Assembly: GCF_963966145.1 (NCBI RefSeq)
Contig: NC_091047.1
Span: 30,938,001-31,002,000, forward strand
Length of the DNA: 64,000 bases
DNA from: Tenebrio molitor
Taxonomy: Eukaryota; Arthropoda; Insecta; Coleoptera; Tenebrionidae
Reading direction: 5' to 3'
The first letter of the stretch is position 1; each line of letters opens with the position of its first letter. Shown here in pieces: positions 23,201-35,200 of this stretch. The translations under genes were made by a program, and so were the position numbers. A model generated the notes under the pieces. It did not search any database, had not been told where the DNA came from, and saw nothing but the letters and a program-made list of their open reading frames with translations.

Positions 23201-26200
23201 TGAACATTATTGTTGTGTACTAAAAGGCATGAAGAATCATATTCGAGTTATATGGACACATAAATTATTTTCCAATTGCCCAAATTTACAAATTATTCTT
23301 AGGTATCTCTTATGTATTTCTTATGTCTTATGTCCATTGTGAATAAGCACTAACATTCAATGGTTTTACTTTACGTACTTTATCCAGTAAATTTAACGTA
23401 CTACATTAATCATGTAAATTATTAATCCAATTGAAATTAACTGCGTTATGCGTTTATTGTTTATTTATTGTATAAAATGTAACAAATAATTGTTGTTTTT
23501 TAATTCTCACGAATAAGAGGTTCTTTGTTGTTGGCAAGTATGCATGCCAAATACACTATTAAAATTTCAGTTACCGATTCTTTTTTTCGGTATTTTTGAA
23601 ACCCGGAACACAGCAAACACCTCCCCGATTGATCACTCTGTTTTTTTTTTCTAAATAATTTGAATTTCTTACTTTCAAAACGCCGATATTACACGTCGTC
23701 AAATACGAAACTGTTTGTTTACAAACTGAAAAATGCCGCGCTTCGCCGCTTGGCGGCGCGTCAATCGATATCGGGCAAGCCTATACTTCCCAGGTTTCAA
23801 CGTCTCTTGCGATGTCCTATGAACAGTAAATACCCTGGTATCAACTGAAACTATTATACACACTTGCCACCAAGCTTTTGCTTATCTCACAATTTTCCAT
23901 AAGAATGATTAAAACACCGTATTTGATACTTTCTAAAAATGTAAACAAATGTCAAATTTTGACGTTTGGCCTTCCTCGTGACGTCACACACTGTCTGGCT
24001 TAAGGCCTGGAGTTCGAGATGGCAATGGCTCTGTATATGAGTTTAAATGTGGACATTCAGCAGCCACAAGAAATATATGCAGAATTGAAAGTGCGGGGAC
24101 GGTAAAAGAGTCTACTTGTCGGCGATGGTTTGCAAAATTTCTGAATGGGGAAGAAGGTCTTAAAGATAAGAATCGTTCGGGACGAAAGAGTCCATCTTCT
24201 ATCGTCGTGGAATTGAGCTTTTGGGACAAAGATGGTTGGAAGTCATTGACAATAACCGCGAATATTTAGTTTAATTGTCGTTTAATTTTTTAAGTAATAG
24301 CAAGACGGTCTCAAGTTACAGGCCAGGACACTGGCTGTGTTGCCACATTCCCTGGTAGGCCATTCCATGACCTACGATGTTCCTAAAATTTTGAAACTAA
24401 TTGGACATTTAAAATAAATTTTGACAAGTCCTTGGTCAAATTCATCAAATTGAATTAAAAATGTCATTTAAGTGTTGCGTACGAAATTGCAACTCAAATT
24501 ATGCGTCTTCTTCAAATTAGGTACCTGTATTTAAGTTTCCATCAAATGAGGAAACGAAGCCAATTTGGAAGAGATTTTAAAAATCGAAGATTGAAGAATT
24601 CGCAAAAGCAGCCATGCTTGTGCTAAACATTTTAGGGAAACAGATATCAATGGGGACAAAATGAAGCGACTCGTGCCAAACGCGGTGCCAATTACTTCTA
24701 ATTTCGAAGAAATAGTCAAAATTAGTAATGACGACACAATCACTGGGGAAAATCGTTTGGCTTTAAAAACGAATATTGAAATGAGACTGGGGTTAGATTT
24801 AGGCAATAGGGAGAACAAAATTGTTATATTTAAGTTGGAAATGCCCACCGCGCGTTACTTTATAATCAAAGAAGTTAAATAGGCCGGAACACAGCAGAGC
24901 ACCAAAAACACTCTCAGTAATGAGCACCGTTATTTTTCTGTCTCCAAGGTTGATAAGGCATTTTTGAACTGTCGTAAAATTAGATAACTGATATTTGACA
25001 AATGCAAATACAATGACAGGTTTAGTGGATGTCGAAATTTTTCACTAAATGTTGGTGAAACAATGTTGCCAGACTGTGGTAGGGCATTCCATAGCACACT
25101 GTCTCTGGTCAGTGTCATGGCCTGGTAAATGAAGATCGCCGTGGTAATAGATATTTATTTTTTCACTACTAGTCTTAGAAGGCGTCATTATTGAGTCTCG
25201 AATCGACCCCAGAAGTAGAATTTCTCTCCCTAGGTTAATAATTTTTTATTATTAACCAGTAGTCAATAATGAACAGCCGTCATCTAGCAACGAAAGATTT
25301 TCTTTGATTTTATTGGTTAACGTAGACAGACGATTTTCAATTTTCATAGCAACCGTTGAAAAATGAGAACTCGGATCGTCGCATCGGACAAATAAATTTA
25401 ATTAATAATTATTATTAGAAAGGGTTTTAACGTATCTAGTAGTGAAAAAAATAATATATACACCACGCTAGAGAAGACAATTTTAAGCCTCGCTTCTTTA
25501 TTCCCCTCGAAGCTTCGCTTCTCGGGGAATAAACTACCTCGGCTTAAAAAAACGTCTTCTCTACCTTGGCGTATAATTACTATTTTATCTATTTTTCTAA
25601 AAAACGCTCAGAACTTTCTGGGCATTCTAATAAATAAAATTGTCGAAATTTTTCACACTTACCTGGGTATTGGTAAGCTACATTTCATGATTTTTTTATC
25701 ATTTTTCACTTACAAACAAAGATAAAAAAAGTAAATTTTAACCAAAAAGTCAAATTCTGATTTTTATACTGACTTACCCAGATTCAATTCAATTTTACTG
25801 TCTTCTCAATTTGGTTCTAGGTCGTAAAATTTTATGGTACTTTAAGTTGAAGATCTTGCGGGGCTTATAAATTCAGGTAATATTTTAAGCAGGATTGTAT
25901 TGTACCCACATTTTGTATATTTGCATTGTACGGCGCTTCCCAACCTTTTCAAACTCAAACATTGTGCTCGTAATATGCAATAAAATTTTACGACCTACAA
26001 CCGAATTGAGAAAACAGTACATCTTAACTTTGAAAATCATTTTTATTTCTGACCTGCTCCTTGTGCTATCGTAAATTTAGGTGACAATGAGAACTGCCAA
26101 TTTTATAGCAAATCTGTAAATAAGAGACTTCAAAACGGTCAGCTACTAGTGAATGATCCTTTTGTTGACAAATTATACCATTTTCCCTAAGTTAGTTTAA

Positions 26201-29200
26201 AATATGCACTGCAACCACTAGTGGAATACCCAGTTATATTTTCACTAGTGGAATATTCGCTGGAATTTGCTGTTGCTAGACTACGAAAGTAAATATCTGC
26301 TATTTTATTGGTTAATATTTGAAACATGACAACTAAATTGAATAGTCGCTATAATCCAAAAAATGAAGTCTTACGTTTGGTCGAAAACGATGATGAACGA
26401 AATAATCAAAGATGTCCAAAAATGCCATATTTATCAGAAACTCTGCGTATCGAGCTTCTGATGATTATTATCGGTATTAGAAGACGAAGCCAGGTTGAAA
26501 TTGCATAATTATTTCGCGAACAGCAACCGGATTTACCACTCATTCGTCAAGATACTATAAGCTAAATTGAGATACAATGCCGAAACTAGGGTTGTGCCCA
26601 GACAGCGAGAACCCACTATTGGAGAGGATTCTAGGCTAAACGTGTTATTATCTCTTCAAGAAAATCCGGTGCTAATCTAACTGCTATTGTGTCTACTTTC
26701 AATTGGTATATTATTCTATTTCTTCCTCTAATTGTAAGAAATATGGTCATTAACTAAGTGGTATGTACAATTAATTCACTCTTTTGTTTATCGTTCAATG
26801 GGGTTTGGATGGGGTGGGAGTGTACGTGCCTGTGATTAAATTTTCTATTTTCGAACGACACCTATTTACATACCTACTTTGGGTGGAAAAAGTTGTTTGA
26901 CGTCGTCGAACCAAGTACTTTAATAAGGGCGTAGTTAGAGTGCGCTTTGATCTGACAACAAAGCCGCGAACGAGTATTGACAATTAGTGGTTCGGGGTTC
27001 TTTTACGAGAATAACCACTGCCAAGGGATCAAAAAGAACACAAAGGACACCCAGGAATAGGCACCAATAGCGTTGAAGTCTTTATGAAGTGCGAAAAAAA
27101 AATACAATAAACAATCGACTATGCATTAATCTTAACATATTATAAAAATTAAAATTTATATCTATGCATCGCTTGTTCGCTTACAACTGAACATATTTTG
27201 ACAAGCTCTTCTATATACCGGGTGTCCGTGCACCGTGTAAAAGGTTCGGATGCGATGCGATTTTTGGTGTCTTTAAGGTTACCAATTTGAAATCCTAAAA
27301 TGTCAGTGTGTAGGGGGACGTAAGTTAGGATAGCTCTCACGTCACTACGCGACCCCCATTCGTCCCTAGCTACCCTCTATGTTCAGTAACGACGTTTCTG
27401 GGAAAAAAGTGATACGTTATAGAGGAACGTTTTATTATACCTGAATCATAATCTCTGTTTTTGGCACTAAAACGCGTGCAAAATCGGCCCCTTAAAACAC
27501 TAAAGATTTCAAGTCGCTTAGGTAACAACAAATTTACCTATATTTTGAACAATGGTAAATAGACATTTACACACAATTTATAATAACAACGAAACAACAA
27601 CAATTGACCATATCAATGATTAATGACACAGATTACTTCAGAAAAGGTATTTCAATTTACTTTTTTTGTTATAATTTTCAGAGTGTAGTGCAGGTATAAT
27701 AAAAAATAGCGTATGATACACGTTTATAAGGGCCTTTAAAGCACTTGCGACGTTAAAAGCAAGTTAAACTCGTCGCACGTGCTTTAAAGGCTTCCTTATA
27801 AACTTGTAAAGTTTGTCCAGCGAGAGGTTGGTTGACATAAAAGTCACTAAATTCTACGTAAAGAAAGAAGTAGCTAGCGCACGTGAAATTTGAAATATAT
27901 CCTTCAAGCAGTAACATTTTTGCCCTGAAATTATTCTCTAATTAATGTATTCTACTTAGTGCAATTTGTAGCGTTGGGTTAATTTAATACAATTTAAAAT
28001 CTCTCGCTGGACGAAGTTGATCATAATATACTATTTTCTACAACCGTCAAAAAAACGTGACATTTATGTATCGTTATAAAGTCGCAAAGTATGTAATTTT
28101 TGATAATGAAAAAATATTTGTCAAAAAGTTTACTTGGATGCTAAAATAGTTATACAGGGTGAATTCGAAATACGTCACAATCTTAAAACCCCAGGATCTT
28201 CAGGAAGTGAATAATGAATAAACCGAAAATGTGGTTAAACATTTTAAATTCATAAAGTCCAATTTAACTTAATTCCATCCCGAACGAGACGCTTCTGAAA
28301 GTTCTAATAAATCGAAACATGAATATCCCCAAAAACGATTTAAAAACCGAGATTTAAAAACCGAGAGTGACAAAACCTTGTTTTGAATGAAATAGACGAA
28401 AAACACTTTTTCTCCCTACCGGTTAGAAATGTAGGCTGTGGATACCTCATTTGAGGTGAGAAAATTCAACTTTCTCGCTAAGGTAAGAAAGTTAATCATG
28501 AAATGTTTATGGTAAAACTGTACCAAAATACAAATGTCAAAAGTGTCAAAAGTGAAATAAGTTATTGATAAATGAAAGCCAATTTAATGAAGTAAGTTGG
28601 TAGGTCAATCATATAATCTGGAAAATAAACAGATAAGCTAGGTAGGTAGATTACTTTACCCTGTTTATATCAAATTTTCGAACAAACCTCAAATCTTCAA
28701 ATGCGATGACAAGTTAATTAAACAAATAACACAGCCTACTATTAATTCTCAAAATTTTCGTTTTAATCACGAATATAACCATCTTTTTTGACTTTTTTCA
28801 ACAAAGTTGTGCCGGTAGGGAAAAAAATTGTATTCAAACCTTGTTAAGAAAGTGTCCTTGCAGACCTTAGGCACTTACAAACCTCGTCTACGACTCGGTT
28901 TATAATCTTTGCCTGCGGTCTGCAAGAAACCACTTTCTTACCTTGGTTTGAAATATACTATTTTTCACTACTAGTAATAAAGTCTAGCGTTATCGGTTGT
29001 CATAGAACACCGAGAAGTTTCGTTTTTCTACGTTGGCTCAGTGACAGGTAAATAATTTTTCATTATTAACCAGTGGTGAATAATGGAACAACCGTCACCT
29101 AGCAACGAACGATTGTCGTCTATTTCATTGGTTAACGTAGACGATTTTCATACCAACTGTCAAGAAATGACAACTCGGGCCCGTCGCATCCGACAAAATA

Positions 29201-32200
29201 ATTTGATTAATTATTATTATCAGAAAGGGTTTTAACGTATCTAGTAGTGAAAAAAATAGTATATAAACCACGGTGGAGAAGTCCCTTATAGCCTTCGCGC
29301 CTTACAACCCTCGGCGCGCCTCGGGCTCTAATCTTGGCGCTCTGGCTATAATCATGAACTTCTCCACCTTGGTATATAATATACTATTTTCTACAACCGT
29401 CAAAAAAACGCGACATTTATGTATCATTATCAAGTCGCGAAGTATGTAATTTTTTGATAGATCAAAAATAGTTGTCAAAAAGTTTCCTTGGATGTTTTAA
29501 TATTTTTTTTCAGTTTTTACGGTGAAAAAAAATATTAAAACACCCAAGGAAAATTTTGCAAAAATTCGTAACCAAGTAACCAGCGCAAGCGGGCAACTTG
29601 AATGTCTGATCGTTTTGTAGTGTCAATTTTATTAGCAAAAGTTTAAAAAGCGGTTGTAGAAAAAATAGTGTTTGTATTTCGTGCGCATGATGATTGTTTT
29701 GTTGGCGCATTCGAATGAGTTTGAAGTCTCGACCTGACGGTCTCGACCAAAAACTCATTCTCATGCGCCAACAAAAACAATCATTTTGCGCACTTAATAC
29801 AAAATAGTTATTTTTATATTAAGTGCGCGAAGAGAGTGTTTTTTGTACATGAAAAGGTCTTTTACGCCGAGACGAAGGTCGAGGCAGTATAAGCCTTTGA
29901 ATGCACAAAAACATCTTCGCGCACGAAATATAAACAATATTTTTTCTATAATTGATTCAAAAAATTGAAATTAAAAATTCAAATTTTTGAAGGAACTCTG
30001 AAGTTTCAATGCAGTGACCATGTTGCTAGGTAACTAATAAAAAACAGTGCGTGAAATGAAAAACAGAAATAGTCGTATGCGTGAAATTGCATTTCACACA
30101 CTGTTCTGTATGGTTTCTATGGCTTCGATCTTACTAACAATGCAAAAAAAAATACACGTCAGAAAATGACCCACTTCAGGCACAGATAACTATGCGTGAA
30201 TTTCAATTTTTTGAATCAATTATAGAAAAATAACTATAAACACACTGCCGCAAAAACGTGTAAGATTAAGTGTTCTCAAAATGAATTGTTTTATTTATGT
30301 CGTTTCCATAGCGACATGGCGACATGTGAGCCGACTTTATTTTTATTGACAGTTAAGGAAATTTTACTTGTTCATTTTATAATTACAAATTTTCGGTTGC
30401 ACACAAAATGTGTACACCTTGGCTACGAAATCCTTTGATGATCTCGAGATTCGTCAAAGTACGATTTCGCAGCCTTGATATTTTCTGAGGACGTTCTGCC
30501 AGAAATTATCCTATTGGTAATTCAAGGTAACGGATGCAACTACAGTGTGGAATAAAATGATTTACATCTACCTAGTAGAGATGGACATAATCGAATTACA
30601 ATAATCGAATCATTCGATTATTCTGGATCATTCGAGTACTCGATTATTACTCGTGTGCATGAGTGATGAACTGATGAATGATCACTCGTATAAATGAGTG
30701 ATGCACAATCACTCGTATGAATGAGTGATGAGCGATCACTCAGACCTGGGAACACTGTTGTGATCTCTGATTTGTCCTAATCACTAGATATTCCAAAATT
30801 TTCCCCCATCCTCTAGATAAATTCTATTATATCCCACTAGAAATTCTGCTAGAATTTTTTGACGAGCATAAAATATTGTAAAAAATACATATCCATACAA
30901 ACACAGATATCTATAACAATAAATGTTAAATATTATTCCGACCAGAATACAAATAAAAACAACAAAGCGAAACCCTGTAGATGTAGAAGTGCCGAAGTGG
31001 ATTTATGGAATCGGCGGCTCGTCTATGTGTTTACATACCTATTTCGTTCAAACGAGCTGCCCGTCCGAAAATGCTAGCCGAAGCATTCGCCGATCCGTCT
31101 CTCGGAACTAACGAGTAACGAATGCGAGTCCGAGATTCGAGTGATCATTCGATTATTAGAATCACTCGATTACTGATCATTCGATTATCCAAATCTCTCG
31201 ATTATGCCCATCACTACTACCTAGTTACCTTTGGAATTTTTGCACATGTAAATTTTCCTGTACCCCTCTACTTTTTTTCGAAGTGCCGAACTATTAGTTC
31301 TGTCAATAAATGTCATCAATTGAATTGACAATTGTTACAATTTACTAAATTCAAATTGAATTAACAAACGTTGGTGGCCACTTTCAACACTAGCTGTGAC
31401 TTGCTTTTGTTAGCTCCTTTTTAATTTCAATCTCAACTTTGCATATCATCCCTTCGCAATAAATCACATTTGGAATTTGGATATATATTTTGAGGTTAGG
31501 CTTAATTTTTTTTTGGAGAGCGGCTTTTCGTATTTTTACAAGGGTAATGCAAAAGTAACTAGATGTAAATCATTTTATTCCACATCTGCTACAGATGTTA
31601 AAATGTAGAGTTTGAACGTTAATATTGGAAGTTTTTTGGTGTAAATGACAATAATACGCTGAAATATTGATGAAAATGTTCTTAGAGATCCATTAAACCA
31701 CGAGTGCTTTAATAGATAGCCATAAACGACTCCAACTTGAATACAATAATAGACCTATTAGAGACGCAAATTCGAAAAAGGGCCTTTAAAACACTAAAGC
31801 TTTAAGGGTTGCTTCGGTATCAACAAATTCACCTACATTTTGAAAAATGATAAATACACATTTATATAATAAATATACATGGGAACGGAACAACAACAAT
31901 TGACCATTTCTGTATCAACGATTAATGACACAGATTACTTCGGAAAATTTACTTTTTTTGTTATAATTTTCAGATTGTAGTACAGGTATAATAAAAAATT
32001 GCATATGATACACGTTTATAAGGGCCTTTAAAGCACTTGCGACGTTAAAAGCACTCCGCTACGCGTTGTATCATACATAATATACTATTTTAGGACCTTT
32101 AATGAAAAAGGTAATTTTACGTAATTACAAAATTTTTTTTTAGGCACCTTTAATGAACAAAGTAATTTTACGTACTCCCATTCGGACAAGAAGTAACTGT

Positions 32201-35200
32201 TTTTCGGACCCACTTTTTCGGACGCACTTTTCAGGGCATGGACCGTGGCGCCATCTGTTGGTCTGTTTAGTAAGTTAACAACGAAACCGACAAAACCGGG
32301 TGAACCGACTGAAAGCAAATGAATATTTGACAGTTAAATAACCAAAATATTTTTTATTTGCCCGAAAAAGTGTTGTATCGTTTATTTCTGGTGCATACAT
32401 ATTTGGTGCATAATAAGAAAATAAATGTTCTTATTAATCGATAGCAACAGCGTGATGAAGAAATATCTAATACAACAGCCAAAGTGATGTCTAATGTCTA
32501 GTTTCTAATAAGCCGCCGGACATCGCAGATGATAATCGCAATAATTGTCCTATCACTATAAATTATGTAAATAAGTAATTGTATTGCAAATAGTAAATTT
32601 CTCGTTCTGTTGGCAAGCTGATAAAAATACTATAAAAAATTGTTAATATGTATTAATAAAAAATAACATAATTACATAACATTTTTGTTTTATAATACAA
32701 AAATTTCCGATAATATTGCGGAATCTGGAAAAGTGCCCCAAATGCTTGCAGCGTATCTACACTGAACTCCAAAATTAACGCATCACTTTGATTTTTTTAT
32801 TTAAAAAAGCAAGTTTTGAAATATTAAAAAAAAAATATGTCAACAACAATAACAGCTGAACCATGGGAAATATTTTCAACACATTTTCTTACAAAAAAGA
32901 GCACATAAATGTAAAAAAAAATACAAAAATTCGAAAAGGTAACATCACGAGTAAAAATGAGAAATCGAAAAAACCATCGAAATTTAAAGATTATTTTCCT
33001 GAAATCTTGTATTGTCCCCTCTAGCGTTAATTGTAGCTCAGAAACGTAGTGGCATGTTAAAAATGCGGTTTCTGTTATGATTTTAGCCTATATTTTGCCA
33101 AATATCCAGGAAGTGCTCTTGTTAGCTGACTGAAGTCATTTGGACGTCCTTACATTGCCTGTAACAGTTTTTCCATATTATCGCATAAGTGTTCGATTGA
33201 GTTGAGGTCAGGGTTACATGCTGGCCACTTCATAACTGATATTTCAATAGTCCTAAATTAGTCGGAAATTACCATTGCAATATGTGGCTGTCTATTATCG
33301 TGCATATAAATGAAGTCTTGCCCTACGAATGGGGCATAAGGTACAACAACAGGTTCCAAGATGTTCGTGCTATATCGATGTGCATTCAAATTGCGTCTAA
33401 CTAAAACCACCAGCTCTGTATCTACGTCTAAAGATATTCCTATCCATACCATTATTGACCCTCCTCCAAAACTCTCTTTAGTAACGAAATTACACTGCGT
33501 ATATCACTCACCAGGTCGTCTATACACTATTACCTGTCCGTCAGACTTGTATAGACAGAACCTGGATTCATCGAAAGCCAAAACTCTGCGCCAATCTTGT
33601 TCGACCCAATTGACATGTTCATGTTCTAATGCAAAGTTTAAACGGGCCCTCCGAAGATCTGCAGTTAACTTGGATCCAGTGGCTGGTCTTCTCGGATGTA
33701 TCTGATCCTCCTTTAGTCATTTTCTAACAGTATTTTCACCCAGGCGGAGTGCATATTGTCTAACATGCGATCTTGAAGTCGGAGAGTAGTGAGAAACCCT
33801 TCTCTAATGCTTATTAACCATAAGTATTAGTCCTGGTGAGGTGTTGTGATCCGTTTCCGGCCTTGTTTCCGCCTCCTTGTGTGCCGTCCAGTCTCCCGAT
33901 GTCTTCTTAGAACTTTAGATACGGTAGATTGGTTCATACCAAAGTGATATGCTATAGTCCTCCGACTCCCTAATTCTGGCCTAACAAAACCATTGGCACG
34001 GACTTTTTAAATGCGAAGTTGTTCCTAACATCACCCATGTTAAAAGTAAATGAAAATTGATGTCAATACTGATTAAATTTTTCAACTGCTACTAAAAAAT
34101 TATTATCGAGTAAATTTAAAAATTGAGCAAAAACGATATTTTTGCTAATTTTTGTACACAGTGGCTGGAAATTTTATTTACTCTTGTAGAATGATCTATG
34201 TTTTCCTCTATTTTCAGTGTGTATAACAATTTTTTGCTCTGATTGGTCAACTTTAAGTTGTCTTTTCTCGAATATCTTTAAGCTAGATTTTTTTTTCTTC
34301 AAAATTACACATCCAAATGCGATCTCTTGTTTCCTCTTTTTCTCTAGAGCGCGAGTTGTGAAAGACCCTGTATAGGTACAAGATAAATTTGTAATTTTTC
34401 CAATGATATCTTTTGCTTTATAGTTCGTGAGGTCGCCTAAAAAATTTAAGGTGCACTTCGGCCAAAAAATGCCTTTTGTCCTCGCCTGTTTTCAAGTCTC
34501 GGCTGCGCCTCGACTAGAAAAAGATGCATTTTTTGGCCTTGATACACAAATAACTATTTCGGCCTCCGTCTAGAAACACTGATTTTCCATTCGTCTAAAT
34601 CGTCTGAAAACTAGCATTTCCCTGCCTAGCCAAGAAAATCGAAACAGGAATTTTTAATGAAAGTTTTTATGTTGGCTGCACAAAATGGCAATGTCGTGGA
34701 ATTTTTCTACAATTTTTTAAGTGTAAAATGGCCAAATTTGTATCGTTTATCGCAAGCAGTCTACTGCTATTACGCCTCTAGTCCGAGGGGGTATCAAGCG
34801 ACGTCTTAGTAATAACAGAGAGGACGACGATGGTTTTTAATACTTATTTGAGGAATTAATTGACTTTTGTTGTGACTGTCGCTTCTTGGATCCTTTATGT
34901 TGCCAATGAAAGAAAAATAAATTCCCTATCTGGTAATTTTTTAACAAAAATGATTATATACAGGGTGTTTTCGAAGTTGAGCAGTTCCTTGTAACACGAG
35001 GTACTATACATTATTCTTAAGAATTTTAGCCTAAATCTTCTTAGTAAAATGTTTGTATTAACGGAGATAATTTATTGTGTACTTTTATGGTTTTCTAAAA
35101 TTTAGAGTCCGGTCCTGTCTATTTCTCCGCTGTACTAGATTAATAACTGACGTGGCCCAGGATGGTATCTTTCTGGAAATCGCTCTGCGTACCTCTGGCC

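Larger units (their letters stand above)
21571..25632. mobile_element. Possible 4-kb composite element with 28-bp inverted ends
   Basis: TTAGGTGTCCAGAAAGTTCT followed by GAGCGTTTTT at 21571-21600 is nearly repeated in reverse at 25600-25632. Inside are transposase relics and several nested elements. The ends may be one large mariner-type element invaded by others, or two solo termini. The target duplication is unclear (TTA or TAA nearby). Confidence 0.4.

Noticed and set aside
24930..25118. 62-residue minus-strand frame resembling the tail of a LINE reverse transcriptase (LWNALPQS...FKNAL)
   Set aside because: Too short, no upstream polymerase motifs, and no poly(A) or other retroposon end nearby.
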